A stretch of 64,000 nucleotides of DNA from Anniella stebbinsi (lineage: Eukaryota; Chordata; Lepidosauria; Squamata; Anniellidae). The position numbers were made by a program, and so were the translations under genes. Positions 11,235-23,326 of the stretch are shown here, in pieces. The stretch is from positions 32,308,001 to 32,372,000 of the forward strand of contig JARDYH010000005.1 of NCBI GenBank assembly GCA_029215795.1, given 5' to 3'. The notes beneath the pieces are model-generated. The model was not told where the DNA came from and searched no databases. It saw only the letters and a program-made list of their open reading frames with translations. Every line of letters starts with the position of its first letter. Within the stretch, counting starts at the first letter, position 1.

Positions 11235-11383
11235 GAGCCTATCTACACACGCAGAATAAAACACTTTGAAAACGTTTTGAAAACTGTATATGGAGTGTGT
11301 CCTGGGTCCCAACAATTCTCAAACTGTTATAAACCGTTTTAAATCATTTTAAACCATTTTAAAGCAGTAGTGTAGATAGGCTC
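11235..11383. mobile_element. PIF/Harbinger-like MITE, 149 bp, 3-bp TSD
   Basis: Perfect 14-bp inverted ends GAGCCTATCTACAC / GTGTAGATAGGCTC are flanked by ATG on both sides (11232-11234, 11384-11386). The interior is the 'aaaacactttgaaaacg...' and 'ttttaaagcagtag' module shared with 39028-39159, 47409-47865, 52348-52580 and 56925-57055. The 3-bp duplication and GGCC-type ends fit PIF/Harbinger best. Confidence 0.7.
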
Positions 11384-11487
11384 ATGGTCATTTTTTCATT
11401 ACAGTCATTCCTTTTTCCGGGTGCTTCATGTCAGGTAACCAAAATAAGTAGCATCTTTAAAACATGGCTTTTCAATCTTCTTGAGAC

Positions 11488-11835
11488 TAGGGATGTCAGA
11501 AACAAAAAATCCTAATGGATTCAAATGGGTTTGGATTTCTATGAATTCTACCTATGGGATTCTACAGCGGACTGCTTTATCCAAGTCACATGGATTCCGT
11601 GGACTTGTGGACCAGGTTTTTTTTAAGAACTTTTTTGGGGAGGGAATTTGCACAATTTTGCTCTTCTGCTAATACACATTAGTGCTACTGCACACTTGCA
11701 AGTGGAACAAAATTTCCCTCCATCCTTAAAAAAACAACACCTGATTCCATCAGTGAGCAGACAATGGAACAAAAGACACCTGACAATCCATGAAACAGAG
11801 ATGGAACAGGTTTAACAAAATCCTATACATCCCTA
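11488..11835. mobile_element. hAT-type MITE, 348 bp
   Basis: It starts TAGGGATGTCAG and ends ATACATCCCTA. Flanks CTTGAGAC and GTTCAGAC agree at 6 of 8 positions. The interior words 'tggattc', 'gattctacagcggac' and 'gtggac' are shared with 34825-35259 and, truncated, with 41795-42106. There is no transposase frame. Confidence 0.65.
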
Positions 11836-11843
11836 GTTCAGAC

Positions 11844-13435
11844 TTGTGCTACCTTACTCTAGAAAGACTGAGGAGCAAAAGTTTTGTTTAGTATTTACAG
11901 ATTTTTCGATTGGAAAAAGTTCTGTACATTAACCAATCTTTCATTAACCACTCACTTCAAATGTAACCATGACTTTTCCTGGATATATTCTCTTTGCAGA
12001 TTTACCAGAAAATAAATACATTGAAAATATTGATTTATTTGTTTATTTATTGCATTTCTATACTTCCTAATAGCCGAAGCTCTTTGGGCACACGATATAT
12101 TACACATATCACCTTTCCTGGCACCTTTTATACCCATCTTATAAAGAAAAAAAAAGTTTTGTCAGTGTCAATATCACAGTATAAATACATAGAAATGAAT
12201 CTAGCAGGCCCTTTGCAGTACACCTCTCCTTTATAAACCCAACATATATCAGAAATGAACACCATCCCGCCCCCAGGAAATAATCCTTGTGCAACGTGAG
12301 ACACATCAAACTACTTGCAAGAGAGAGCCAGAAAGAAAGAGGTAAAATGAAAGTGTTGGATTGAACAAGGGTCACATTTTAATTTACAACCAGAATCTGC
12401 AGAGGAGATTAAAGGTATGGGGGTAACTAACCTGTGTACTACAGGCATGTACCCTGAGATCTATTTGGGTAAGCACTACCCGACCCAGAGGAAGGGATTG
12501 GGCATCAACGACTACACTGACTCTTAGGCCATACCCAAACATGTCACCTCCTCTTGGGCCCCACAGCTCCAACCTGATGAGACAGGTTGCCTTCCAAGGG
12601 CATCCATATCCTGCTCATGGTGCCCAGAGCCCTGACTGACAAGTCTCAGGAGTGGCCAATCACCACAAAGGAGCACTATCAGGGACCCATCTAATTGAGT
12701 CCCTTCCTGGCCAAACCCACACTTTCCTGCCAAATGTGACCAAATGTACCTACCTAGAGAGGCACACAACTAATAACAGAAATGTAGGCTCATACACATC
12801 CATGCAGAGTAACCAACCAAGCCAATTTGTTGGTGAACAAAGAATTCTTATTTGGGCCCGAAAGGGATGACCAGCTAATTCTGCATGAAGATATAGTGTG
12901 GGTGGGGCTGCTGATGTGGAAAGAGTCCTTGTCCTGGGTAGGGCCACCTTAAATAAGGTGAAATCCTTCCCCTGCACAACATGCATTCACACATTAAGTG
13001 AGTGCTGCCTTGTCTCTGCTTCCAGCCCCTCTGCAAAAGACATCCCATGTTGGAGGAAGGAGTGCCATATAGGGGAACAGCCACGCAGCCCACCATCCAT
13101 GTATGGCAGCCAACCAAAGACTCAATAAATCTGTTTTTGCTGGTTCGGGCTGTCAACCACCTGGTCAGTAACACATTGTGCAGATCCATAACAACAGCAA
13201 GGCGATTAATTTGGGGCTTACACATATTGATTATTCCTAGTTCATTCTTTGTGTCTTACTGAACAAACAACTACAAAGTCTTTTCCATCAAATTCAGTTT
13301 CTGTAGACACCTATTGGAACATGTTGACATTCAGCAAGAAGCTATAATGGTCATCAGCTATACTGGTGGAAAGAGAAATATTTGTCTTGTTAAACTATTT
13401 ATAGCACACCTTTCTAAAGAATATTCAAGATGGCC
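11844..13435. other. Unclassified sequence, several overlapping short frames
   Basis: Between 12380 and 13225 there are many frames of 60-116 codons on both strands. Their overlap on opposite strands and the absence of any domain argue against a gene. The region could be a worn LTR or DNA element, but I see no termini. Confidence 0.3.
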
Positions 13436-13960
13436 TGCAATAAATAAATAAATAAATAAATCTATACAGAGTAATAAACTGAATGTCAATAAAACCTCAA
13501 CAATTTTGAAGTAAAGGACTTAATAAGGCACTAGCAGGCTTCACTGCCTTTCTAAAATTGAACAGTGAAGGGGCCAGGAGGACCTCCCTTGAGAGACTGT
13601 TCCAGATCTTGGGTGCCATAGATGTAAAGGCTTTGTCCTGGTATCCTCTAGCTGTATTACAGATGGCAAGAGGACCATAAACAGGCCCTTGGAAGATGAG
13701 CAACATTGTTGGACAGGTTCATGATTCTTATCCTGTTCCCAGGCCAGTTAGGGCTTTAAAGGTCAAAAGCAACAAACTGAGCCAAAATGTCAATAGTGAA
13801 ACTGGCAGGAGATTGGTATAATATGTTCAGATAATCTGGCTCCAGTCAGAAGTCTGGACATTGCATTTTACACCCCACGCGGAGCACGTTACAGTAGTGT
13901 AAACTGGAGATGTCTATTTGGGAACTACATATATAGGAGAGTACTTGATCCTACCCTCCA
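13436..13960 (-). mobile_element. L2-type LINE 3' end with (AAAT)n tail
   Basis: On the minus strand, 13497-13706 reads through ...KAFTSMAPKIWNSLSREV... and NFRKAVK, the extreme C-terminus of an L2-like reverse-transcriptase protein. It continues upstream as 'gccttTAAAGCCCTAACTGG'-type sequence out to about 13960. The 3' tail is the (AAAT)n tract at 13438-13460. It is 5'-truncated and non-functional. Confidence 0.7.
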
Positions 13961-14684
13961 TCCTAGTAGCCCTGGGGAGGCAGCAAAACCAGGAAATTTA
14001 TTAGGGGTAGGTAAAATCCTTCCCCTCTTTTACCAGAACTTTGTTCCAATGTAAAGGGCTGGGGCGTGTTCTAAAACTTACTTTTTATTAGATGAGTGAG
14101 GGTTTTTCTCTCTTCCTCTTTGTCTTGCTAAAGTAATGTCCAGGGATATTTCCAGACACCATTTCAAAGGATGCTTCCATGGCAGCAGGGGTTCCCAGGC
14201 ACAGTTTGTCACTGCTTGGAACAGTGTGCATCTTCGCTTTATGCTAGAAAGAAAAGAAGGAAGAAAAAATTAAACTCTCAGCCATCTTGTAAAATATAAT
14301 CTTACAGAACCCTCATGGCCCCATGGCCTCACCCCACTCAAGCATCCATCCTCCACTCTTAAGGAGGACAAATGTTTAGTCCAGCCTGGCACATTATATA
14401 GTCCCGGCTTGGCTGCCATATCTAATTATTCTAGCCTAGAAACAAATTTAGTATCCAATCATCCTTTCTTGTATGGACTGGCCTGGGAGTGTGGGAGGGG
14501 ACCTCATAGCCCATTATGCCAAGCACATATTGCAAAGTGTCTATTATAGTTATTGAGAATCTCATCTGCATTTCCCACACTGGGACCAATGGCCTTTATT
14601 CCTACCCAGTCTTTCAGCATTTATCACAAGAGAGTAATTTGTGCACCAGGATTCAGAAAATAAATGGGTCAGCAGGATCTCTGT
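13961..14684. other. Unclassified sequence
   Basis: No recognisable gene or repeat. It borders the truncated MITE at 14685. Confidence 0.3.
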
Positions 14685-15298
14685 GTGGGTCGTAGCTCTA
14701 CTGAGAACTAGGCCACAAAGCCTAATTAGCAGGAGATGGAAGCAGCAGACAGCAGGTAAGCGTGAGTGGGGGGAGGGAGGGGGAGATCCCCCCTTACCTG
14801 CCGCCATCCCACGCTGTCATCCACTGCCATCCACTGCTTCTGTATACTGCTAATTTGGCTTTGTGGCCTGGTTCTCAGTAGAGTGACAATGCGCCAGGTG
14901 ATGTCATCACCTGTTGTGTCGTCGCTCTTCTGAGAACCAGACCGCAAAGCCTAATTAGCAGTACACTGAAGCAGCGGCCGGCAGCATGGGACAGCAGTGC
15001 GGGACAGCGGCAGGTAAGGAGCGTGGGGGGAGGAAGGGAGAGGGGAGGGAGGGCCACCATTTTAAGTGTTTTCCCCATAGACTTGCATTGGTGGAAAGCT
15101 TTCTTTCCCCCAATGCAAGCCTATGGGGAAACCACCTAAAATGGCAGTCCAATATCGAGATCGGAACTTCTGATTTTGTATCATTATTGGATCTGATCTG
15201 ATAAGATGGACCTCCAATTTTAACGATATGATACTTTACAAAATCTGAAGTTCCAATTCCAGTTCCGATTTGATTTTTGGCGTCTGTGCACATCCCTA
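14685..15298. mobile_element. Decayed, 5'-truncated copy of the palindromic hAT MITE
   Basis: The right end GTGCACATCCCTA matches the TAGGG(A/G)TGTGCAC terminus of the GC-rich elements at 23723 and 62301. The interior retains their plan: a palindromic unit centred at 14904 on CAGGTGATGTCATCACCTG, arms with '...ccacaaagcctaattagcag', AG|GTAAG motifs on both strands (14755, 14794, 15011), and a 'ccatagacttgcattgg' hairpin at 15076-15130. It has far fewer CpGs than the intact copies. The left terminus is missing. Confidence 0.7.
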
Positions 15299-15305
15299 TT
15301 TTATT

Positions 15306-15832
15306 GGCCGTTTCTACACCGCATGAGTATAGAGGGAAGGAGGAGTGGCGATCCGGGAAGTACCTGCTTCCTGGATCGTAGCTTGAATCCCCATCATGGG
15401 TGCGACATCCCGGCTTCCTCCCAGGCTGTTGCGCCATCGCGGCCACCATTTTCCCCCCAGATCCTCAGGAAGAGTGCTCTTGCATGCCATTGCTGAAGGT
15501 AAGTAAATGGTGAAAAAATTGTGTGCGTAAATGGGCCCCCTACCTCCTGTCATCCTAGGAATGGTGGATTGCTCCCCCATCCTGTGATGAGCACGGAGCT
15601 GCGTGGTGTGGCTCTGTGCCCATTTCTGCTGCCATGCTTACTCGCAGCACATTTCCCGTGGTCTCTGGCCATTCCCGGAACCGCAGAAAGTTTCGGGTTC
15701 CCCCCACAATCCCTTATCCAGGGTGAAACCCATGCCCATCCCCCATGCCCCCAGGACTCCCTGTGCATCATTTGGACCCACAGGGACCACCCAGGGGCTA
15801 TCCTACAGAAAATGGTCAGTGTAGAAATGGGC
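15306..15832. mobile_element. PIF/Harbinger-like non-autonomous element, 527 bp
   Basis: Ends GGCCGTTTCTACACC on the left and GTGTAGAAATGGGC on the right are flanked by ATT on both sides (15303-15305, 15833-15835). The interior has a GC-rich section with 'gagcacggagctgcgtggtg' and several reading frames of 70-164 codons on both strands, none with a domain. Relatives are at 39370-39795 and 45651-46130. Confidence 0.75.
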
Positions 15833-15835
15833 ATT

Positions 15836-15999
15836 GTTGGCTTTGATTCTTAATTTTATTGCTATTTCATTGTGCTTATGTTTTTATCACTTTTAATATT
15901 TTAATTGTTCTTATATATTTAATTGTTGTGAGATGCCTTGGGAGGGCTTCTGCCCAGAAAGGTGACCAAGAAATATTTTAAGTAAATAAATAAATAAAT
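15836..15999 (+). mobile_element. L2-type LINE 3' UTR and tail
   Basis: The sequence '...gatgccttgggagggcttctgccc' followed by (AAAT)n is the same 3' end, in the opposite orientation, as the L2 copy at 32168. Only the extreme 3' end is present. Confidence 0.6.
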
Positions 16000-18039
16000 C
16001 AGTCCTTTGATTTCTTTCCCCCATAACATCTAATAAAAATACACATGATGCAATGTGATGACTGGTGATGCCGCATCCTGTGTTTACCAAGTTAAGAGAC
16101 ATGAGGAGGAGGGCGGAGGGGGAGACATGGAGATGATGCTTTTGGTGGGGGGCCATCAATGATGCCTTGTTCCACCACCCTTGCTAAACAGCATATCTCT
16201 GATATAGATATTCCTTGTTTTAAGAGAAGACTGTCATCTTGCATCTATGGAACTCCTTTTGTAAAGTGGTCCATCGTAACTTGTTCCCGATGAGTTTCTG
16301 CAAGCTGTTCAGGCGAGGATTTTACCAAAGATATGCTGTGGTATAGTCAGCTCTTGATGGTTTGTATTTGTATGTGTCATCTTAGTTTTATCAGTGGTGT
16401 GGTTTTCATGTGGTTCATTTTTGTCACCCTGTTTTAGTTTGGTTGTTATGATGTAAACCTTGCTTTTATTTTGATTTGGCAAAACTAGAAGAGTGGTTGA
16501 GAAATACTGTAAATAAATGAATGTAGGTTGGCTTAAAGCAAGCTGAGTTTCCACTTGTTCCAGAGCACACTGATGAGCTATTACTTTCCTTTTGAACAAC
16601 ACACTGCTCCTTTACAGTATCTTGCTGAAAACATTTGAGGGTGACAGAAAAGTTTCTTAAGGTTAAGAGACTTTTTAATGCATTTTTTTCTAACAAACCT
16701 CCAGCAATTTAGGTTTTGAATCAATCCCACAAAATGGTTCTCAAGAGCGATCAATGCTTTTGCCATCATTAAAGAATGATGGTGATTTGCTCTACCTGGG
16801 GCCAACAACAGCCTGGTTCCTAAGCAAAGTGGCCTGCCATGTAAACATCTGATGGGGTACACACTTTTTTATATACTCATTTCATTTTCTTTCCAAAGAA
16901 GCGTATTCCTTCACTTTTTCCTAAAGAAACCATGGAGAAATTGTTTAAAGAAATGAACTGAAGGTACGGTTTGGGGTGTTTATCTGTGTGTGTGTTTTCT
17001 ATTGTACTAAAATCTTTGTTTTCAGTGGTTTTGATCAATGTTGTTGAATGCTGGAACTGCATTTCATCTTCAACAAGACTCTTTTATATCTTGTTCTTGG
17101 TAAGGAGTACACAATAGGCAAGGCCCAAACATAAACCAGTTGTTGTTTTCTCTTTACATACTCTTTCTTCCAGCTCTTGCTTTATTTTCCCTTCCTTTTC
17201 TTCCTTCATCCCTCTTTGTTCCTTCTTTCTATTGGAGCCCTTAAAAAAACAAATTGGGAAGAGACTGCAGCTATTAAGATTCACTGCCTCAACCCGAGGG
17301 CACATGTACACTAGTCACTGTACACTTATCTGTTCCTGGTTGCCAGTAACATAAGGGTAGTATTCTTTCATCAATGTCTCTTCATATTTTTTTAAGTGAC
17401 AGGGAATGGACAGAATAGACTTGAGCATCTGTCAGAACTGGAGGGAAGCAGGACGTTTATGTCAGGAAGTGAGGAGGATGGTGGTAGAAAGGTAGATATG
17501 CTTCTGTTCCCCCCCCCCCCATTCTTTGATTTCCTCCCCATCTTTGAGTAAGTAGCTCTGGCTTTCCCAGTTGTTATCCCCATATGCACATGTACCAGTG
17601 AGGTAGAGTATTGGTTATGATACCCCTGTAGTGTAGTCCAGTGTTCTCATCCCCCCACTGTAGATGTGAAAGCTGATAGAGAAAAAAGAACCCTGCAATT
17701 TTGTCCAATATTTGCTCTCTTCAGATATTCACCTGAAAGCATCTTAAACTGGGTCATGTGATTTGGCCGTGCATGCTAACCTGACCTCTATATCCTCATG
17801 CACATCAACCCCGTCCCTATGTGTCCACACACACCAGCCCACACCTTTGCTTTTGCCATGTTGAGTGACAAGATCTGAAGAGGCATCCTACTCACATCCA
17901 CTTTTGACCAACGTCAACAAATACCAACATCTAATATTCTCAGTAACATAGACATATATTAAAAAAGAAAAACCACCACCACAGGCTTTCTTTCCCATTA
18001 TGTTTGGATGGGACAGTAAAATAGTGATGCTGAAATGGT
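16000..18039. other. Mostly unique sequence
   Basis: About 2 kb without a recognisable gene. The part near 16330-16520 ends '...gagaaatactgtaaataaatg' and may be a LINE 3' tail. A poly-C run lies at 17510-17520. The ORFs of 60-97 codons overlap on the minus strand and show no domain. Confidence 0.35.
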
Positions 18040-19085
18040 CATAAGGACATGAGAAGAACCATGCTGGATCAGACAAAGGGTCCATCTAGTCCAGCATTCT
18101 GATCACACAGTCACCAACCAGCTGTTGACTTGGAACACACAATCAGGAATTTGTCTAACAATTTTAAAGCCATCCAAATTGGTGGCCATCACTACATCTT
18201 GTGGCAGCAAATTTCATAGTTTAACTATGTGCTTTGTGAAGAAGTATCACCTTTTATCTGTCCTGAATCTCCCACCAATCAGCTCCCTGGAATGACTTCA
18301 AGTTCTAGCATTTTAAGAGGGAGAAAAATGTCTCCCTATTGACATTCTCCACACCATACATTTTTTTTACCTCTCTAACATGTCTCGTCTTAGCCTCCTT
18401 TTCCCCAAGCTAAACACTCCCAGCTGTTGTAATCTTCCCTCATAGGGGAGATGCTCCAGCCCCTTAATCATTTTAGTTGCCCTTTCCTGCATTTTTTCCA
18501 GCTCTATGACATCCTTTTTTAGGTGTGGTGACCACAACTGTACACAGTATTCTAAGTGTGGTCGCACTATAGATTTGTATAAAGACAGTATGATACTGGC
18601 AGTTTTATTCTCAATTCCTTTCTTATAATGCCTAACATGGAGTTTGCTTCCCCCCCCCCAGTGGCTGTGGAGTGGACTGACATTTTCATCTGGTTGTCCA
18701 CCACCATCCCCAAGATTTCTTTCTTGATCACTCACCGCTAGCTCCGATCCCAACAGGTTTTGTCCAATATACATCACTTTATGCTTGCTTACATTGAACT
18801 GTATTTGCCACTTGGATGCCCATTCTCCCAGTTTGAAGAGATTATTTTGGAGCTCCTCACAATCCCTTTTTTGTTTTAATCACACTAAATAATTTGGTGT
18901 TATCAGTAAACATGGCCACTTCACTGCTCACTCCTAATTCCAGTTCATTTATGAACAAGTTGAAAAGCTAGTAGTGGGACCCCACTATTTATTTCCCTCC
19001 ATTGGGAGAATTTACGATTTGTTCCTGCATTTTGCTTTCTGTTCTTTAACTAGTTATTGATCCATAAGTGGACCTCTTCTCATAT
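18040..19085 (-). mobile_element. CR1 LINE copy, 3' portion (RT C-terminal region plus 3' UTR)
   Basis: On the minus strand, residues near 18980-18880 read ...LFINELELGVSSEVAMF... of the reverse-transcriptase palm; the catalytic FADD box is altered to F-T-D-N. The frame at 18777-18367 then reads ELAVSDQERNLG and LYKSIVRPHLEYCVQLWSP, the thumb/C-terminal CR1 motifs, with KRRLRRDM near its end. The 3' UTR with 'ggatcagacaaagggtccat' in reverse closes the copy at 18040. A deletion has removed the GSVLGP part of the palm. The copy is cut at 19085 by the Ngaro-type element and resumes at 26891. Confidence 0.85.
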
Positions 19086-20256
19086 GGACCTTTCCCTGCT
19101 CTGCTTGCTGGGGCGGGGAGAGGAGGTTGCGGGCGAGGATGGGGTGAGGTGACATGGGGGCCTGCTATTGGCTGTCCCTGGGTAGTGCCACTGGAGAGAG
19201 GAGGAGTCTAGGACTATTTAAGGCTGGGACCCCTCCACATCTCCACTGTTGGCTGCGTGGTTTGGCAGCGAAGAGGAGCGGCGGAGAAGAAGCGGTGGCG
19301 GCTGAAGTGGCGGAGACCGGCGAGGGAGCAGCAGCAGCAGCTGAGTAGCGCAGCGGCGGCTGGGCGACGCGGTGGAGGCTGAGCAGTGCAGACGACGACC
19401 GGCGGATGAAGAGGCCCCGGCGGTGGAGCGGTGGCGGCGGCGGCCGACGAAGGCATGGCAGACGGTGACCGGACGGACAGGAAGGTCCCGGCAGCAGAGC
19501 TGCGGCGGCGGCTGAAGAACCCGGCGGCGGTTGAGCATGCGGTGGTGGCTGAGTGGCGCGCAGAGTGAAGCAGCGGCGGCGGCCGTGCAGCCAGATGGAA
19601 GGTGCGCCTACGGGGTGCACGGCTGTGCACAGAGCGATTGGCGCGGCTCTGCAGAGCGACCCGGCGGATGGCAGGAGGATGAAGGGAAACACGGGGACAG
19701 GCGGCATCCGCTGGCCCCACCTTCTTCTAGGCCTTTGGGCCGTCAGGTTTTCTCGGGGTGTCGGGGGCAAGTAGGCGGTTCTCTCAGGCAGGGCTGAAGC
19801 CCGCACCTTCAGCAGCAGGACTAGCCGGCAAGGCAGTGGTTGCAGGGGGGCAGAAAATTGTGCCTTCTAGGTGCTAACAGAGGCCTTTTGGACCCGGGCC
19901 ATGTGTTCCTTTATTGACCCAACAGCATCTTTAGGGTTAAGGGCGGGAAATCCAACCAAATATCCCCTACCTCCCCTGGCTTCAGCATTGCAAAGGTACA
20001 GGCCCCCCCCCCCCATTTCATAGCTGTTTGGCTCTAGGGCGTAGCAAGCCGGTTTGCATTGTTAATTGTGCATTCAGTTCATTGGGGGGAGCAACAGCTT
20101 TGGGGAGGCTTGTTGGCCTTTTCCTGCAGCTACTATTCCGGTTCCATTCAACTCTGTGGCTGATCAGGAGTTATCTTAGCGGATCAGTAAAGTTTATATT
20201 TTATCTAGTCTTTAGTGGATTGTAATTATATTAGGGGTGTTGCCCAGCAATTCACC
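19086..20256 (+). promoter_or_regulatory. Leader/promoter region of the Ngaro-type element (CpG-rich)
   Basis: A TATA-like TATTTAAG lies at 19215-19222, with an inverted CCAAT box (ATTGG) at 19167-19171, about 48 bp upstream, a plausible pol II promoter arrangement. Downstream, 19250-19600 is very CpG-rich and built of reiterated GCGGCGGCTGA-like words. This explains the 213-, 168- and 106-codon minus-strand frames there, which are artefacts of the composition. The gag start at 20257 follows a moderately AT-rich stretch. Promoter activity is inferred, not shown. Confidence 0.5.
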
Positions 20257-21786
20257 ATGCCACCAAAAAAAGGAGTCGGGGGTAAGAAGGGCAAAGGAAA
20301 GGCTCCTGTTCAATCATCTAAATGGGGAAGGCCTATTGAGAATTCTTTCTCTGAGGAAGAATTAGCCCCCCATGTTTCTGATATTGTATCTAGATTACAA
20401 ACATTGGAAAAAGAGTCCATGCGAGTCGGAGACAAACGAGAAAAAAAAAGGCAGGATGACTTATGGGATGCTCTTTCAGCCAGGCTAAAGGTGGTTGAGG
20501 TTGCTTCGGGCAGACCCACGATAGAGGCGTCAGATCTAGAGGCGAGCGCTATCTTGTCCTCCACCCCTTCCGCTAACACCGAGCCGAGAGTGGTGACTCC
20601 TTCAGAATCAGCCCTGCAGTCTACCATTCCGGTGCAGGGACCAGGGCCCACAGTGCAAGGTGAGCAGCAGACACAACACACTGCACCACTATCGCAGGTA
20701 GCAAACTCCTTTCCTGCGCAATGGGGTTTATTACCTTGGCTAGCTGGAATGGGGATGCATGTGGCCGAAAATGCAGCTCAAACATTCATGACACCTCAAG
20801 CATCAGTTTCCCCAAGTACTTCCTCTGTTATAGCATCTAACTTGCAACAGGCTGGTTTAGTAAGCGCAAGGCCTACAAGGCCACTGCAGCTGAATACTTC
20901 AGGGAATCCACTTCAGGAGGTTCTAACGCAGCCCCCCCAGGTCTCAGATGTGATGTCAGCCTGCGCAAGAGTCTGGCAAGGGCCCGCCGGCGCGGCTGGG
21001 TCCAATTCAGTCCACGAGGTCAGGGATCCGTATGCTGGTGCCAATTGTGATACTATTCCTACAGGAAGCACATCTGCACCTCTAGGCTATCATTTGCTCC
21101 CTGCAACCAGGGAAAAGATATGCAAAGGGGAATATGTTGATATATTCTGCTTGCTGTTTTGGGAACAGGAGAGCTCTGAGAAAGAAAAGGGCGCAGACAA
21201 AGAGGCGGAAAGGATTAAAAGAGAGAGGGTGGTCTGCACATGGGCCAATTGGCTTCCTGGATTCCTCATTTATATGGGTGTAGTGCTCCAGTGCTTCCCG
21301 GGAAAACAGGTTATTCTAACTAAATACCTCGATATGATTTATCGAGCGTATTCCGAATATGAGGGCGGAGCCTGGTTGGCTTATGACTAATCATTTTGTC
21401 GCAGAGCGGCATTTGACCACACCCGTCACTGGGATGTCAAAGATCATGATCTGTGGTTACAGTTCATGACACCAGCCCGGCCGGGTTTTCGCGATAGGGC
21501 GGATAGCGGCCATATTTTGGTCAAGCAACAGCCCGCGTCCACCTCTCAGGGGTACGCGAGTCAGGCAGTTCAACACTGCCCGCTCCGTTGGGACTTTAAC
21601 AAGGGAGTCTGCACCCGCAATCCCTGTAAATACAGGCATGAGTGTCAAATATGTTCCGGCCATCATGCAGCAGCAAATTGTTTCAAAAATAAAGGCGGGA
21701 AATGGCCCGTCAGGGAAGGACAGGGCGCCAGGCGCCCCGGGGGGCAACAACCTCCTTCCAAAGGGGCCCAGTCCAGTCAAACTTGA
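20257..21786 (+). pseudogene. gag-like ORF of the Ngaro-type element, one nonsense codon
   Basis: The likely start is the ATG at 20257 (context TTCACCATGC, a fair Kozak match). The frame opens at an upstream ATG at 20215, but the lysine/glycine-rich MPPKKG start is more natural. Residues ~1-30 are basic, residues ~45-90 look coiled-coil-like (KEKK-type runs), and a long Pro/Ser/Thr-rich linker follows. The C-terminal part has a CCCH zinc finger (C-x10-C-x4-C-x3-H, starting at 21577) followed by a Cys/His pair CQIC...HH, as in DIRS/Ngaro Gag proteins that bind element RNA. A TAA at 21388-21390 interrupts the frame; sense reading continues in the same frame to 21786. Confidence 0.75.
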
Positions 21787-23326
21787 GCCCCTCAATAAGT
21801 TGTTAGCATTGTACCCTAAGCGGCACAAGGCACTGTACCTTAGTGCGGATTTTCGGGATGGATTTTGTATACCATTCCAAGGTGTTAGACGCAGTTCATT
21901 GGCTAAGAATCAAAAATTGATTGGTTTAATGGAGGATATTGCTCAGGAAAAAATAGAGAAGGAAGTACATGCAGGAAGGGTGTTGGGGCCATTTTCGACC
22001 CCCCCAATTCCTCATTTACGGGTGTTGCCTTTGGGAATAGTGCCCCAAAAGGTGCCAGGGGAATTTAGGTTGATACACAACCTATCTTTTCCAAGGGGTG
22101 CCTCCGTAAATGACACAATTCCGGAAGGCTAGGTATGCTTGTTTTGATTCAGCTGTGAGCATGGTGCGGAAAAATGGGGCCGGGGCTTTGATGGGAAAAT
22201 GCAATATAAAGGCAGCTTTTCGCATTTTACCCATCCACCCCAGGGAATTTAATTTATTAGGTTTTTGCTTTCAAGGACAATTTTACATAGATCGTGCCCT
22301 GCCAATGGGATGCTCCATTTCGTGCGCTATGTTTGAGGTGTTCAGCTCTTTCCTGGAGTGGGCTCTCATTGCAAGGGCAGAAGCACGTGATGTCATTCAT
22401 TATCTTGCTGACTTCCTGTTCTTGGGGCTGGCAGGAAGCCCACATTGCGAGCGCATGATGGGAAAATTTTGCGCGTTATGTGAGGAGTAGGGCATTCCTC
22501 TGGCTCATGAAAAAACAGAAGGCCCATCCGCGGTACTTAAGTTTTTGGGTGTTGAATTGGATTCTACACAGCAGTGCTGTCGCTTACCGATGGACAAGCT
22601 ATGCACCTGGCGCACTAAATTGCAGAGCATTTTGAGCGATAAAAAAGTATCGCTGAGGCAATTACAAGAAGTCGTGGGTCACCTAAATTTTGCGTGCAGG
22701 GTCATTGCCCCAGGGCGTGCCTTCTTGCGTCAACTGTGCTCAGCCATGTCGGGCTTGAGTAAGCCACACCACAGAATGTGTGTCACTAGGGCTATGCGAG
22801 CTGATATTACAGTGTGGTTGGACTTTCTGGAACAATTCAATGGCATATCATTTTGGAGGCACGAGCTTTTGGTGGAAGCAGAACTTCAGGTTCATTCGGA
22901 TGCCTCTGGTTCATGGGGTTTTGGCGTCATTTGGAGAAATAAATGGTGTGCGGAGCAATGGCCCGAAAAGGTGGTTTCCAATGGCACATGCAAGGACCTT
23001 ACTTTTTGGAGTTGTTCCCTATACTTGTGGCGGCACATTTGTGGGCTACTGACTTGGCTAACTCCACTGTGTTATTCTGGTGCGATAACCAGGCCACAGT
23101 GCAGGTAATCAATTCTCTTTCCTCACGCAACCCTCGCGTCATGAACCTAGTTAGAGTTTTTACTCTGCATTGTCTGAAGTTTAATATTCTCTTTTGGGCA
23201 AAGCATATACCGGGTTTAAATAACGATATAGCAGATTCTTTGTCACGACACCAGGTTCAGAGGTTTCTGGAATTGGCTCCCTGGGCTCTCCCTCCAACCC
23301 TTTGGCTGATTGGAAGGAGGAGATAG
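21638..23326 (+). pseudogene. Reverse transcriptase / RNase H of the Ngaro-type element, broken
   Basis: The RT opens in frame 2 overlapping the gag end, with the finger region ending ...GEFRLIHNLSFP...VNDTIP by 22130. It shifts frame near 22120-22135 and continues with KCNIKAAF and LPMGCSISC (the PMG motif). The first palm aspartate (DIKSAF in relatives) is Asn at 22203, and the YLDD box reads Y-L-A-D with Ala at 22407, so two catalytic acids look lost. TAG at 22488-22490 is an in-frame stop. RNase H follows with VHSDASGSWGFG, a second frameshift near 22990-23010, then CDNQATVQVIN and IPGLNNDIADSLSR, the DIRS-type RNase H signature. It would copy element RNA to DNA; this copy cannot. Confidence 0.8.

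Noticed and set aside
12380..13225. Cluster of 60-116 codon ORFs that might be a small gene
   Set aside because: Frames overlap on opposite strands, have no shared domain, splice structure or start context, and fit chance in moderately GC-rich sequence.
19165..19806. 213-codon minus-strand ORF (plus 168- and 106-codon shadows)
   Set aside because: It lies in the GCGGCGG-rich leader of the Ngaro element. Open frames on both strands come from base composition; the product is a Pro/Ala/Arg/Ser-rich string without a domain.
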